Shown here in pieces: positions 35,059 to 45,511 of a stretch of DNA of 64,000 nt (the first letter of the stretch is position 1; each line of letters starts with the position of its first letter). The stretch is from NCBI GenBank assembly GCA_028284365.1, contig JANQRW010000085.1:38943-102942 (forward strand), written 5' to 3'. The position numbers were made by a program, and so were the translations under genes. Source of the DNA: Marinicella sp. (GTDB lineage Bacteria; Pseudomonadota; Gammaproteobacteria; Xanthomonadales; Marinicellaceae). The notes beneath the pieces were generated by a model. That model made no database searches. It saw only the letters and a list, made by a program, of their open reading frames with translations, and had not been told where the DNA came from.

Positions 35059-35771
35059 TTTTCACCCTCCTCTCTGTTATTCGCTCGATTGGTCAAACGA
35101 TTTAATGTACTGATTCTGCGTCTTGAAGAAGCTGAAGAACCATCCAGTTGAATGGCGATTTGTAACAATGGCCATTGCTCTTTGGCTGCAGCCATCATTT
35201 CTAAATCCAACTGCACCATCAAAGGCATAGCAATTTGGTTTTCCATCTCATTTAACCAATCAGTCGGTAAACCTTCTTCGTCCAGCTCGACAAAAGCAAA
35301 AGCACCATCTTTGATGTTTTCTAACAACACGATCGGCTCAGCATCATCAAATGCCGATATTTCATCTTCATCATCATAATTACTGATAAGACCATGGGTA
35401 TATTCCAAAACCTTACCATTATCACCATTGACTAACTCAATTTTTTGAATATGCGGACCGCCTGTTCCCAAATAACCAGGCATCTGCGACACAAAGGTGA
35501 TGGCATTTTCTTCACCAATGAATTTCAACAACTCACCTTCATCAGACTCAGCCACCCCCAAGCCCATTGCTCGGGAAACTTGATGCCGAATGATGCCTTG
35601 AATGACACGCATTTCATTAATCGCGGTGATGCGTTTCTCACCTTTTTCTACAGTTCTTCTGCCTGAATCAATCCCTGAAAAAATCATCGCCATAATCATC
35701 GCCAATAAAGTGAACACAACAATCACTTCTATCAGCGTAAAGCCTTGTGCTTGCTTAACTGTCTGTTTCAC
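35055..35771 (-). CDS. gspJ: Type II secretion minor pseudopilin GspJ
   Basis: A 238-residue pseudopilin with type III signal MKQTVKQAQG cleaved before FTLIEVIVVFTLLAM, including Glu+5. The globular part contains GQ-type segments such as IQGIIRHQVSRAMG, FVSQMPGYLGTGGPH and YTHGLISNYDDEDE. It belongs to the tip complex I-J-K. It overlaps gspI by 4 bases and gspK by 4. Confidence 0.9.
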   Translation of the reverse strand: MKQTVKQAQGFTLIEVIVVFTLLAMIMAMIFSGIDSGRRTVEKGEKRITAINEMRVIQGIIRHQVSRAMGLGVAESDEGELLKFIGEENAITFVSQMPGYLGTGGPHIQKIELVNGDNGKVLEYTHGLISNYDDEDEISAFDDAEPIVLLENIKDGAFAFVELDEEGLPTDWLNEMENQIAMPLMVQLDLEMMAAAKEQWPLLQIAIQLDGSSASSRRRISTLNRLTNRANNREEGEK

Positions 35772-36217
35772 CGACCCAACCCTTGCGCTTCAAAGTCAGG
35801 TGTCATGGCTTTAAGTGTCACAAAATCAATCGAGCGCGGCTGATTATAGCCATCTTGCCAGGACAAAGTTAAAACCACCCTGAATAACTCGACTGGCGCA
35901 AAATCCATTTCCACATTACCCTCATAAGGTACATCATACGGCTCGATCAACAACCCCCAATCTACATCCTCACCTTCAAATGTTCCAGACTCAGAAGTTT
36001 CCATCACTGGAATCAGCAAACCCACTTCATCCATCTTACTTTGTGCCAGTAAAGCAATTTTTGTGCGTTCTGATGATTTGATGGTATTGGTACTGGAATT
36101 CGATAAGATTTCCAAAATCACCATAAACGTCATGGCCAAAATGGTGAACGAGGCAATCACTTCAATTAAAGTGAAACCAGTAGATTTGCTTCGGTATTGT
36201 GATAAGTGCTTAGGCAT
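35768..36217 (-). CDS. gspI: Type II secretion minor pseudopilin GspI
   Basis: A 149-residue pseudopilin with leader MPKHLSQYRSKSTG followed by FTLIEVIASFTILAMTFMV, including the conserved Glu+5. A typical GspI body follows (RTKIALLAQSKMDEVGLLIP). It nucleates the tip complex with GspJ and GspK. Its ATG shares the last base of the gspH stop codon. Confidence 0.9.
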   Translation of the reverse strand: MPKHLSQYRSKSTGFTLIEVIASFTILAMTFMVILEILSNSSTNTIKSSERTKIALLAQSKMDEVGLLIPVMETSESGTFEGEDVDWGLLIEPYDVPYEGNVEMDFAPVELFRVVLTLSWQDGYNQPRSIDFVTLKAMTPDFEAQGLGR

Positions 36218-36666
36218 CAGATTTCTGTGTCCTTAAACAGTCTGATTTCTCCTGTTAACCAAGCCACATTGATGCGCCAAAAGCGCTCATCATAAATCAA
36301 GGTAACACGACCCCCAGTTGATGATCCATCTGAAAAAAAACGAAACCCTGCTGAATCTTCCGATGGCACTTCTGACTCAGCTGCAAACACCTTCAGCTCC
36401 ATGCCCTCCGGCAGAATCACTTTGGGCTTACCTGGTGCCTGGTAAGATTTTTCTTTAACATTGATCATCAAACGTTGTTGTTCATGCTTGACCACCGCCT
36501 GTGAGCGGGTATAGCGCAAAGCCGCGACCAAATCCTTGCTCGCACCTCTGACTTTACTGGCTTTGAGTGAACCTGACATGTTGAAAGCCACGGTGCCAGC
36601 CAATACGGCCAGCATCACCAACACCACCAACACCTCGATCAATGTAAAACCAGTACGACGCATCAA
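36217..36666 (-). CDS. gspH: Type II secretion minor pseudopilin GspH
   Basis: A 149-residue pseudopilin with short leader MMRRTG, cleavage before FTLIEVLVVLVMLAVLAG and Glu+5. The body has the GspH pattern (KDLVAALRYTRSQAVVKHEQ near residue 45 and a beta-rich C-terminal domain with FRFFSDGSSTGGRVTL). GspH links the GspG shaft to the tip complex. It follows gspG after 21 bases. Confidence 0.9.
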   Translation of the reverse strand: MMRRTGFTLIEVLVVLVMLAVLAGTVAFNMSGSLKASKVRGASKDLVAALRYTRSQAVVKHEQQRLMINVKEKSYQAPGKPKVILPEGMELKVFAAESEVPSEDSAGFRFFSDGSSTGGRVTLIYDERFWRINVAWLTGEIRLFKDTEI

Positions 36667-36687
36667 ACACTCAGTTTAATTCTTTTC

Positions 36688-37101
36688 TTATTGCCAGTTA
36701 CCAATATCAGCCGCCAGTTTATCGCCACCCGGACTTTTGTCTTTACCATAGGAATAAATATCAAAAGACTGGCCATGCTGGCTGTTGGCTGAAAAGTGGT
36801 AAGGTTCACCCCACGGGTCTTTAAGGTCTTTTTCCTTCACATAAGGTCCCATCCACATTGAATCACCGTTGTCATTGTAAAGCTCATCTAAACTATCAGG
36901 CATGCTACCTGTATCCAAATAAAACTCACTCACTGATTGAGACAGTTTTTGTACCATGATTTTAGCTTCTTTGTATTTCGCTTTATCCTGGCCGCCAGTC
37001 ACATTGGAAACAACCAAACCAAAAATCACAGCCAAAATAGTCATTACGACCAGAACCTCAATCAAACTGAAACCTTGTTGTTTTCTTTTGTTATTTATCA
37101 T
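36688..37101 (-). CDS. gspG: Type II secretion major pseudopilin GspG
   Basis: Main subunit of the pseudopilus. The 137-residue protein has leader MINNKRKQQG, cleavage before FSLIEVLVVMTILAVIFG, and the family C-terminal motifs FYLDTGSMPDSLDELYNDNG, DPWGEPYHF and YGKDKSPGGDKLAADIGNW, the last being the calcium-binding loop. Length and sequence are standard. Confidence 0.95.
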   Translation of the reverse strand: MINNKRKQQGFSLIEVLVVMTILAVIFGLVVSNVTGGQDKAKYKEAKIMVQKLSQSVSEFYLDTGSMPDSLDELYNDNGDSMWMGPYVKEKDLKDPWGEPYHFSANSQHGQSFDIYSYGKDKSPGGDKLAADIGNWQ

Positions 37102-37106
37102 TGCTG

Positions 37107-38318
37107 TTATCCTACTAATTCGCTCATGTTCATCATCGGCATCAGGATGGCGAACACGATGGTAAAAATAAATCCTGCCAAAATCAGCACCAACACTGGC
37201 ACCAATACTGACAACATCCGTTCGATGGTATTTTTCACTTCACCATCATAAGTATCGGAAGCACGAACCAGCATCTCATCAAGATTACCGGTTTCTTCTC
37301 CCACACTGAGTAATTGTTGGGCCAATTTGGGAAAGGCCTCTTCTTTGGCCAAAGCATCAGACAAAGGCGCACCATGCTTCACTTTCTCTGTTGCTTCGGT
37401 GATTGCTTTCAATATAACGGTGTTGTTAATCACTTTCTTAGCCACCGATAAGCCCGTTAATAAAGGGACACCACTGTCAGCCAAGGTGCCCAATGTACGG
37501 GTAAATTTAGCTGTCTCTACTCGAGTGATTAATTCACCAAATAAAGGTAGATTCAACATGCGTTGATCCCAGTTGTATCGAAATTCTGGCTCTTTGAGTT
37601 TTTGCTTGAACAGTAAAACCACAACAATAATCAAAATAGCCAGCACCCACCAAAAACTTTGTACCACTGCAGCTGCCGCGAACACGATCTGTGTGATCAC
37701 TGGCAATTCTATGTTAGCATCTTCAAACAATGGTTTGAATTTCGGCACCACCTTGGCCAGTAAAATAAACAAAGAACCAACCGCCAACACCATCAAAATA
37801 GCTGGGTAAATCATCGCAGAAACCACCGAGTCTTTTAACTCTTTTGAGCTTTTCAAATAATCACTCAATCGCTGCAATGAAACCTCTAAAGTACCACCCA
37901 TCTCACCAGCACGCACCATATTGGTGTACATGGTTGAAAAGACACCATGCTGATCCTCCAAGGCATCGGATAAAGTGCCACCACCACGAACCTTATCACG
38001 CACTTGTTCCACCATGTTTCGCACCCGCTCATCATCACTTAAATCAATCATAACGGATAAAGAACGATCAAGCGGCATGCCAGAATTCAACAAGGTGGAC
38101 AGTTGTTCAGTGAAGAAACCCACTTGTTTCTGTGAAATCTTACTGCGCTTGGCCATCAAGTTTTCCCAAGAAAAGCCTGGCTTCAACTCTCTGGCAGAAA
38201 CGGGGATATTGCCAGCTTCTTGAATCTTCGCAATGACTTCTGCTTGGGAAGCAGCATCCAAATGACCCTCCAATTGCTCACCGGTTGGGGTTATTGCCTT
38301 GTAAATAAACTGTGCCAT
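37107..38318 (-). CDS. gspF: Type II secretion inner-membrane platform protein GspF
   Basis: Polytopic core of the assembly platform, related to PilC. The 403-residue protein has the N-terminal cytoplasmic motif MAQFIYKAITPTGEQLEGHL, two T2SSF domains (about 70-190 and 270-395) with FTEQLSTLLNSGMPLDRSL, VRAGEMGGTLEVSLQRLSDY and FTRTLGTLADSGVPLLTGL, and three transmembrane segments. Its ATG overlaps the gspE stop by one base (TAATG). Confidence 0.95.
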   Translation of the reverse strand: MAQFIYKAITPTGEQLEGHLDAASQAEVIAKIQEAGNIPVSARELKPGFSWENLMAKRSKISQKQVGFFTEQLSTLLNSGMPLDRSLSVMIDLSDDERVRNMVEQVRDKVRGGGTLSDALEDQHGVFSTMYTNMVRAGEMGGTLEVSLQRLSDYLKSSKELKDSVVSAMIYPAILMVLAVGSLFILLAKVVPKFKPLFEDANIELPVITQIVFAAAAVVQSFWWVLAILIIVVVLLFKQKLKEPEFRYNWDQRMLNLPLFGELITRVETAKFTRTLGTLADSGVPLLTGLSVAKKVINNTVILKAITEATEKVKHGAPLSDALAKEEAFPKLAQQLLSVGEETGNLDEMLVRASDTYDGEVKNTIERMLSVLVPVLVLILAGFIFTIVFAILMPMMNMSELVG

Positions 38319-40051
38319 TATTCGTGCGAAACCCTGATAACTTCTTCAAAACTGGTATCACCAGCCAAACATTTCAATAAACCATCTTCATACATGGTTA
38401 GCATACCTTCTTTTTGTGCCTGCTGCTGTAACTCCCCAGCAGTAGCTCCTTTCATCACCATTCGACGCAGTTCTTCAGTCATGCTTAAGCATTCTAAAAT
38501 AGACATCCGACCAGTGTAACCAGTTGGATTTTCTTCAGAAGGTTGTGGTCGATAAAAATGGATTTCTTTGTCATCAGTGAAACGTGCCAAATTCAACTCT
38601 TCCACCATTTCTGGCATCACCTGATATTTTTCCATACTTGATTTATCCAAACGACGCACCAAACGCTGGGCCAACAAACCGTTAACCGTTGAGGTTAACA
38701 AATAATCTTCCACCCCCATATCAATCATACGGGTGATACCACCCGCTGCTGAGTTGGTATGAATGGTTGATAACACCAAGTGACCTGTTAGCGCAGATTG
38801 AATTGCAATTTTTGCAGTTTCCAAATCCCGCATCTCACCAATCATAATAATGTCCGGATCTTGTCGCACAATGGCACGTAAAGCCGATGAAAAATCTAAA
38901 CCGATAGAGGCCTTAGCCTGAATTTGATTGATACCAGTTAGCTGGTATTCCACCGGATCTTCAACTGTAATGATTTTTCGATCCTCTGTATTCAATCTTT
39001 GCAAAGCGGTATATAAGGTAGTGGTTTTACCCGAACCAGTCGGACCAGTCACCAACAAAATCCCATGTGGCATTTCCAGAACTTTTAAAAATGGATCTAG
39101 TGTGTGTTTTCTGAACCCCAGTTGGTTAAAATCGAACACAATACTTTCACGATCCAAAATACGCATCACCACACTTTCACCGTATGATGTTGGTACAGTT
39201 GACACCCTTAAATCCAACTCTTTACCCTGAACGCGCAACATGATTCGGCCATCTTGCGGCAAGCGCCTTTCAGCGATGTTCAATTTAGCCATAATCTTGA
39301 TACGACTGATAACCGCCGCAGTCGAACGAGCTGGTGGCGATTCGACTTCGTGTAATACACCATCCAATCGATAGCGAACTTTCAAACGGTTTTCAAATGG
39401 TTCAATGTGAATATCTGAAGCCCGAGATTCAACAGCCCGTTGCATAATCATATTAACCAATCGAATGACTGGCGCTTCACTGGCTAAATCCTTCAGATGC
39501 TCGACATCTTCAATCTCACCGCCTTCATCAGACAGGCCTTCGACCAATTGCCCCATGGCGGATTTACCACCACCATAATAACGCTCGATCGCATTCTCTA
39601 CATCTGATGGCAAACCAATTTTAATTTCCAATTCCTTTTCTGCCACCATTTTGATGGCTTTGTTGATGTAGCCCTCATAAGGATAAACCATCACAACAGT
39701 CAACTTATCATCAGCCTCATCGATTGGCACAAACTGACTCTCACGCATATACCTGATGGGAAATTCAACATCTACATGAGTGGTTTCTGGCAAGTCTTTG
39801 TCTGAAATCATGGGCAAACCCATTAATTCGTGGATAGACAATGCCACATCTCTCTCTGAAGCCAAGCCCAAACGCACCAACAAAGGCACTAAAGACACGC
39901 CAAAACTTTCCTTATTCAAACGCAAACCACGTTGCAAGTCTTCTTCTTTCAAGCGACCTTGCTCGACCAAATATTGACATAACTTTTCTTCAAAAGTTTG
40001 CACTTTGGGTTCCAGTTCGGTTTGTTCTTCTTCGACTATATTCTCAGACAT
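38318..40051 (-). CDS. gspE: Type II secretion ATPase GspE, without the zinc tetracysteine motif
   Basis: Hexameric cytoplasmic ATPase that drives pseudopilus assembly. The 577-residue protein has the N-terminal GspE domains (about 20-175), Walker A GPTGSGKTTTLYTAL, the Asp box (ITVEDPVEYQL), Walker B DPDIIMIGEMRDLETA and the His box LVLSTIHTNSAAGGITRM. Between QRLVRRL and GYTGRMSI, where GspE proteins usually carry two CxxC pairs binding zinc, there is no Cys at all. First gene of the E-F-G-H-I-J-K-L-M-N-D operon. GAG lies close before the ATG; the promoter was not located. Confidence 0.95.
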   Translation of the reverse strand: MSENIVEEEQTELEPKVQTFEEKLCQYLVEQGRLKEEDLQRGLRLNKESFGVSLVPLLVRLGLASERDVALSIHELMGLPMISDKDLPETTHVDVEFPIRYMRESQFVPIDEADDKLTVVMVYPYEGYINKAIKMVAEKELEIKIGLPSDVENAIERYYGGGKSAMGQLVEGLSDEGGEIEDVEHLKDLASEAPVIRLVNMIMQRAVESRASDIHIEPFENRLKVRYRLDGVLHEVESPPARSTAAVISRIKIMAKLNIAERRLPQDGRIMLRVQGKELDLRVSTVPTSYGESVVMRILDRESIVFDFNQLGFRKHTLDPFLKVLEMPHGILLVTGPTGSGKTTTLYTALQRLNTEDRKIITVEDPVEYQLTGINQIQAKASIGLDFSSALRAIVRQDPDIIMIGEMRDLETAKIAIQSALTGHLVLSTIHTNSAAGGITRMIDMGVEDYLLTSTVNGLLAQRLVRRLDKSSMEKYQVMPEMVEELNLARFTDDKEIHFYRPQPSEENPTGYTGRMSILECLSMTEELRRMVMKGATAGELQQQAQKEGMLTMYEDGLLKCLAGDTSFEEVIRVSHE

Positions 40052-40147
40052 AACTCTTTATTTTAATATGATTGTGCGTATCTTGCTTGACAGAATCAGA
40101 CCATAGACACAACACAAAGTTTCTCAATATTATTTTCTCAGTGGCTA

Positions 40148-40753
40148 TTATGACATTTTGTGGACATTGAATTGGGTGATCTTCTCAATAAATTGGCGGT
40201 TTAATAGCACCCAAACGATTATGGGTACCACTGCCGGAAAAATCAAATATGACATCTGGTACATGGCCGCCACCAAATCATGGCTGATTCCGGTCGCATT
40301 GATGGCTTCAAATGCATCACCACCTCCAGAAAACAACAGTGACTTACAGGTTTCCCAAAACACGCCATTGGCCTGAATGATGGTCACAACCGCAAACCCA
40401 ATCAGCAATTGAATCAATCGAGTTTTCAGTTTCAAATCTGGCACTGAAATCACCAATCCGGTAAAGACTGCTAAACCATAACCATACTTCATCGGGTTAA
40501 CTGTCACATCCAACACCGCCAGTTGAGCGTTCTCACTCACAAATCCTTGAGGGAAAATCAATGTTTGTACATGAAATAAAAACTGTTGCTGTTCAATACC
40601 ATTAAATAGATCTGGCTGCCACCACGACAATCCCAAGCTGGCTAGCCATTTAACAGGCACCACCCAAATAGCTGCAGCAAAGAACCAGATAAAAAAGCAC
40701 AATGGTAAAAACAACAATGCGCTTAACAACAGCTCTTTAATTGGGGATTTCAT
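40148..40753 (-). CDS. Polytopic membrane protein, resembling exosortase H-associated proteins
   Basis: A 201-residue membrane protein with about five hydrophobic segments. Its features (MKSPIKELLLSALLFLPLCF, GIEQQQFLFHVQTLI, NPMKYGYGLAVFTGL, DLVAAMYQMSYLIFPAVVPI) recall the small proteins encoded beside exosortase H. That match is from memory and is the weak point. No exosortase gene and no protein with an obvious C-terminal sorting signal was found in the window. It lies 21 bases after purL and probably shares its transcript. The gspE gene starts about 100 bases further on. Confidence 0.55.
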   Translation of the reverse strand: MKSPIKELLLSALLFLPLCFFIWFFAAAIWVVPVKWLASLGLSWWQPDLFNGIEQQQFLFHVQTLIFPQGFVSENAQLAVLDVTVNPMKYGYGLAVFTGLVISVPDLKLKTRLIQLLIGFAVVTIIQANGVFWETCKSLLFSGGGDAFEAINATGISHDLVAAMYQMSYLIFPAVVPIIVWVLLNRQFIEKITQFNVHKMS

Positions 40754-40774
40754 AAAACCATTGTCATAAGGTCA

Positions 40775-43700
40775 TCAACCAACAAACAATCTGACATTAT
40801 AAAACATTCTCATCCATGGTGAATTTTCATCCCAAGCTGATGGTGCATGGGACATTTGCACAGTTCTAAAGACACGCTCTGGATGTGGCATCATGGCCAA
40901 CACGCGTCCATTGGCAGCACTGACGGCTGCGACGGCCGCATCTGAACCATTTGGGTTGAATGGATATTGCATGGTTACTTTTCCATGGTTATCAATATAA
41001 TGTGCTGCCGCTTGTGTTCTTGCCGATGCAATATCTGCAAACCTAGCCCGTCCTTCACCATGAGCTATGGCAACGGGAATCTGTGCACCACTCATACCTT
41101 GGAAAAATATATTATCTGTCTCAGCAATTTCTAATTGTGAGAATCGCGCTTCATATTGCTCACTTTCATTACGTAAAAAATCCGGCCAATGTGCAGCACC
41201 AGGGATAATTTCACGCAAGCCTGATAACATTTGACAACCATTACAAACACCTAAAGCAAATTTAGATTCATCGGCAAAGAATTGACTGAACTCATTTCTC
41301 AATCCCTCGTTAAATAATATGGTTTTGGCCCAACCCTGGCCTGCACCCAGCACGTCACCATAGGAAAATCCCCCGCAAGCCGCCAAGCCATTGAAACTTG
41401 ACAATTCAATTTTACCGTCTATCAAATCCTGCATGTGTATATCCACAGCCACGAAACCAGCACGCATAAAAGCTGCTGCCATTTCATTTTGGCCATTGAC
41501 ACCTTGCTCACGCAGTATCGCCACCTTGGGCTTTGCTTTGGTAATGAATAATTCAATTAAAGATTCATCAAAATCAAAATCGACGTTAGGCTGAATGCCT
41601 GGATTGTCAGCCTTGATGTTAACAAACTCTTGCTCAACCATCTTGGGGTTATCACGATGCATGGCCATTTGATGACTTGGCTCAGACCAGACACTTTCTA
41701 ACTCAGATAAGGGCCAATATTCTGTCACATCCTCATATTTGATAGTAAATTTTAAATCACCAGAAACAGTTCCAATTTGGCTGGTTAAATCAGCCAATCC
41801 AAAATCGCTTAATAATTTATCTAAAACTGCTTTATCCTCATCAGCGACTTCAATTACCATACCAGGTTCTTCATTGAACAAAATGCCTTCAATTGTCCCA
41901 CTCAATTCATTCAAATCTAAATCAACACCACAATGTCCTGCAAACGCCATTTCTGCAACTGCAACAAGCAGGCCACCATCTGAACGATCATGACAGGCTT
42001 CTATCAACCCTTCTTCAACAGCAGCGGACATAAAATTGAACAGCTGCGCCAAGGCTTTGGGTGAATTTAAATCAGGACAGTATTCACCCATTTGGTTTTG
42101 AGTTTGATAAAAAACCGAACCACCCAAACGATTTTGACCAGCAGATAAATCAATCAAAAACAATTGATTGCCGATAACTCCCGAAAGCTGTGGCGTGACA
42201 TGCTTAGTCACATCTTCCACCACTGAGAAAGCTGAAATGATCAATGACAATGGTGCCACCACAGATTTTTGTTGACCTTCATCGTTCCAACTGGTTTGCA
42301 TTGACATCGAATCCTTACCTACCGGAATACCGATATCCAAATTCGGACATAACTCCATACCCACAGTTTTTACTGCTTCATACAACGCTTGGAACTCACC
42401 TGGGGATGAACTGGCTGCCATCCAATTCGCCGAAATCTTGATATCGCTCAGTTGTTTGATACCCGCCCCCATTAAGTTGGTTAACGCCTCAGAAACTGCC
42501 ATACGAGCTGATGCTGCTGGGTTCAGTAAGGCCAGCGGTGTTCGCTCACCCACGGCCATGGCTTCACCTGCCTTCGACTCATAATCCCGCAAAGTGATAC
42601 CACAATCTGCAACTGGCACTTGCCAAGGACCCACCATTTGGTCACGATGAATCAAACCCGATACCGTTCTATCACCAATGGTAATCAAGTACTTTTTACT
42701 GGCCACTGTCGGAAAGCGCAAAACTTGTTCAACCTGCACCCGTAAATTTGATTCTTCAGCGATAAATGTTTTTGTTCGCAGGTGTTTAGTTTGAATTTTT
42801 ATAACTGTTTGAGGTGTGTTGCCAAATAACAAACTCATTGAAACATCAACTGGTTTGTTATTAAATAACTCATCATTGACAATGAGCTTTTGCGCCTCTG
42901 TTGCTTGCCCCATAACAGCATATGGACAACGCTCTCTTTGGCATATTTGTTTGAACTCCATTAATTTTTCCGGCTTAATTGACAACACATAACGTTCTTG
43001 GGATTCATTACACCAGATCTCCATCGGTGACATGGATACATGATCAATCTGTAACCGCCTCAACTCGATTTCACCTCCCAAAGCCGCATCATCCAAAATT
43101 TCTGGGATGGCATTAGATAAACCCCCTGCACCAACGTCATGAATTGAGCGAATTGGACTGTCTGTTTTTTTAAACCAACAACGATCAATCACTTCTTGAC
43201 AGCGTCTTTGCATCTCGGGATTACCTCGTTGCACTGAAGCGAAATCCAGATCTTCTTGACCATCAGCACTGGTGATCGAACTGGCAGCACCACCACCCAA
43301 ACCAATGAGCATTGCTGGTCCACCCAAAACCACCACATAGTCACCTGCTTGCGTGTCTTGTTTCCTGGTGTGAATGTGGTTAATGTTTCCTAACCCACCT
43401 GCCAACATGATTGGCTTATGATAACCACGCCACTGGTTGTTTTTGTCCGTCTTAATTTCAAAATTTCTGAAATAGCCACAAATATTTGGGCGACCAAACT
43501 CATTATTAAACGCCGCAGCACCAATCGGCCCTTTTTGCATAATTGCAAATGAGGTCGCCATTCGACTCGGCGTACCTGGCGAGTATAACTCCCACTCCTG
43601 CCGACTCCCAGGGATGTTCAAATGACTGACTGAAAAACCGCAAAGCCCTGCTTTAGGTCTCGCGCCCTGACCAGTGGCAGCTTCATCTCTTATTTCGCCG

Positions 43701-44620
43701 CCAGAACCAGTAGCTGCGCCAGCAAATGGTTCGATGCCTGTTGGGTGATTGTGGGTTTCAACTTTAATAAGCACATCTACGTCTTGTGATTCTGCATGGT
43801 ATTGATGGGCCTCATCAGTTATCATTCGCAGCCCTCGGCCACCAGCAAATACCGCTGCATTGTCTTTATAAGCAGACAAGGCAGGTTGTGAGGTGATTGC
43901 TTCTGTGTTTTTAATCATCTTAAACAACGACAAACCTTGTTGTTCGTCATTGATGTGCCATTGGGCATTAAATATCTTGTGGCGACAGTGTTCAGAGTTG
44001 GCCTGTGCAAACATCATCAGCTCAACATCTGTTGGTAATTTATCAACTGCAGTATATTGCTTATAAAGATAATCAGTTTCTTCTTTGGATAAAGCCAAGC
44101 CTAATGATTCATTTAACTGGGATATGGCTGCTTTACCATCTGATTTAATGTCAATAGAAGTCACTGGTGCCGGCTTATGGTGGTCAAATAATTCATCGAG
44201 TTCTTTTACTGACCAATACATTGCCTCTGTCATCCTGTCATACAAAACACCTAAATCGTCTTGCTTACCATGCGACAAAGTGAGGATACGCCCTGCCTCA
44301 ACACGGTTGACCAAATTCAAGCCACAATTATGAAATATATCAGTGGCTTTGGTTGACCAGGGAGAAATGGTACCTATTCGAGGCAACACCAAAACCTGTT
44401 TGTCTTTAACATCACCCAACAACTGCTTTGCATTCAGCAGCTGCTCTATTTGAATGATTTGATTGTTGTCAGGCAACTCGGTACATTCAATCACGTAATA
44501 GTGCAATGCGCCTGTTAAGGTTATGTGTTCATCTTTTGCATGTAATTCTTGATTGATTTTATCAAGTCTGAACGGTGAATAAACTGGTGTTCCAATGAAT
44601 GTGAGCAACTGAAAATTCAT
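40775..44620 (-). CDS. purL: Phosphoribosylformylglycinamidine synthase, large single-chain form
   Basis: Fourth step of purine synthesis: converts FGAR, glutamine and ATP to FGAM. The 1281-residue protein (E. coli 1295) joins the N-terminal PurS-like domain, linker, two ATP-binding synthetase domains and a C-terminal glutamine amidotransferase in one chain. Visible motifs include [46 protein letters not shown] and the amidotransferase nucleophile [12 protein letters not shown] with AHGEGRAR later. The ATG at 44620 follows an AT-rich region of about 80 bases that should hold the promoter. Confidence 0.97.
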   Translation of the reverse strand: MNFQLLTFIGTPVYSPFRLDKINQELHAKDEHITLTGALHYYVIECTELPDNNQIIQIEQLLNAKQLLGDVKDKQVLVLPRIGTISPWSTKATDIFHNCGLNLVNRVEAGRILTLSHGKQDDLGVLYDRMTEAMYWSVKELDELFDHHKPAPVTSIDIKSDGKAAISQLNESLGLALSKEETDYLYKQYTAVDKLPTDVELMMFAQANSEHCRHKIFNAQWHINDEQQGLSLFKMIKNTEAITSQPALSAYKDNAAVFAGGRGLRMITDEAHQYHAESQDVDVLIKVETHNHPTGIEPFAGAATGSGGEIRDEAATGQGARPKAGLCGFSVSHLNIPGSRQEWELYSPGTPSRMATSFAIMQKGPIGAAAFNNEFGRPNICGYFRNFEIKTDKNNQWRGYHKPIMLAGGLGNINHIHTRKQDTQAGDYVVVLGGPAMLIGLGGGAASSITSADGQEDLDFASVQRGNPEMQRRCQEVIDRCWFKKTDSPIRSIHDVGAGGLSNAIPEILDDAALGGEIELRRLQIDHVSMSPMEIWCNESQERYVLSIKPEKLMEFKQICQRERCPYAVMGQATEAQKLIVNDELFNNKPVDVSMSLLFGNTPQTVIKIQTKHLRTKTFIAEESNLRVQVEQVLRFPTVASKKYLITIGDRTVSGLIHRDQMVGPWQVPVADCGITLRDYESKAGEAMAVGERTPLALLNPAASARMAVSEALTNLMGAGIKQLSDIKISANWMAASSSPGEFQALYEAVKTVGMELCPNLDIGIPVGKDSMSMQTSWNDEGQQKSVVAPLSLIISAFSVVEDVTKHVTPQLSGVIGNQLFLIDLSAGQNRLGGSVFYQTQNQMGEYCPDLNSPKALAQLFNFMSAAVEEGLIEACHDRSDGGLLVAVAEMAFAGHCGVDLDLNELSGTIEGILFNEEPGMVIEVADEDKAVLDKLLSDFGLADLTSQIGTVSGDLKFTIKYEDVTEYWPLSELESVWSEPSHQMAMHRDNPKMVEQEFVNIKADNPGIQPNVDFDFDESLIELFITKAKPKVAILREQGVNGQNEMAAAFMRAGFVAVDIHMQDLIDGKIELSSFNGLAACGGFSYGDVLGAGQGWAKTILFNEGLRNEFSQFFADESKFALGVCNGCQMLSGLREIIPGAAHWPDFLRNESEQYEARFSQLEIAETDNIFFQGMSGAQIPVAIAHGEGRARFADIASARTQAAAHYIDNHGKVTMQYPFNPNGSDAAVAAVSAANGRVLAMMPHPERVFRTVQMSHAPSAWDENSPWMRMFYNVRLFVG

Positions 44621-44703
44621 GTTTTGGGCAGCGTAAAAATCGGGTATTTTACATGATGTTTAATTCTGCGGTTAATATCTGCAAAAAAACCAGCCTTAAA
44701 AAC

Positions 44704-44741
44704 ACAAAAAAACCGACAATCACGAACTCATGTTGTCGGCT
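44704..44741 (-). terminator. Rho-independent terminator after dsbC
   Basis: On the minus strand CCGACAA (top-strand TTGTCGG at 44733-44739) pairs with TTGTCGG (top-strand CCGACAA at 44713-44719), followed by a run of seven T. It lies about 40 bases after the dsbC stop codon and before the purL promoter region, separating the two genes. Confidence 0.8.
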
Positions 44742-44782
44742 TGAGAGAACTGAAATCAGTTATCTATATCATGGGTACTGTT

Positions 44783-45511
44783 TTATTTTTTGTTTACTGC
44801 ATCCAGTCTTTGTTTAAGTTGTGCTGGAGGTAAATAGCCAGGCATCATCGTGCCATTATCCAATACCAAAGCAGGCGTTCCTGATACACCAGCAGATAAT
44901 CCAGCATTGTAATGTTCGGTGATTGGGTTATCACAAGATTTCGGCTCAACAGTTTCACCTGCTTTCGCCAAGGTCATGGCTTCTTGCTGATCAGCAGCAC
45001 ACCAAACATTAACTGCCTTGTCATACGAACCAGATTTCAAACCAGCTCTGGGAAAAAACAAATATGAAACACCGATCCCTAAATCATTATACTGCTGCAT
45101 TTCAGCATGTAACTTACGACAATAACCACAATCTATGTCCGTAAAAACTGTTACGTGATACTCCATTTTCTCAGGATAAAAGTTAATCCTTTGAGAATCA
45201 CCCATGCCAGCCAATAAATCTTTTCTCAATACAGATTTCTTTTGGTCAGTCAGGTCTATCCTATTTTCGATATCGAACAAAGTACCATTAACTATGTATT
45301 TACCATCTTCACTTAAATACAGTATTTCACTGCCTCTACCGCCATCAACCAATACCTCTTTTATCCCTTTCAAAGGCGTGTCATCAACTGAAATGATTTT
45401 AACGTTTGATGCTGTTATTTTACTTAGTGCAGATTTGTATTTTTCGATATCATTTTTGGCAAAAACTGTGCCTGTCAACACAATCAGTGCCAGGGTTATT
45501 AGTTTGTTCAT
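44783..45511 (-). CDS. dsbC: Periplasmic disulfide isomerase DsbC
   Basis: A 242-residue thioredoxin-fold protein that reshuffles wrong disulfides. It has signal peptide MNKLITLALIVLTGTVFA, an N-terminal dimerisation domain (about 20-80) and a thioredoxin domain with active site DIDCGYCRKLHAEM (CGYC, the DsbC-type motif). FFPRAGLKSGSYDKAVNVWC and the cis-Pro segment VSGTPALVLDNG are typical, and a second Cys pair (VWCAAD, PKSCDNP) is present. It is a single-gene unit closed by its own terminator. Confidence 0.93.
   Translation of the reverse strand: MNKLITLALIVLTGTVFAKNDIEKYKSALSKITASNVKIISVDDTPLKGIKEVLVDGGRGSEILYLSEDGKYIVNGTLFDIENRIDLTDQKKSVLRKDLLAGMGDSQRINFYPEKMEYHVTVFTDIDCGYCRKLHAEMQQYNDLGIGVSYLFFPRAGLKSGSYDKAVNVWCAADQQEAMTLAKAGETVEPKSCDNPITEHYNAGLSAGVSGTPALVLDNGTMMPGYLPPAQLKQRLDAVNKK

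Noticed and set aside
40087..40120. TTGACA on the + strand before gspE as a promoter
   Set aside because: It points away from gspE and into the 3' end of a minus-strand gene, with only a poor -10 (CATAGA).
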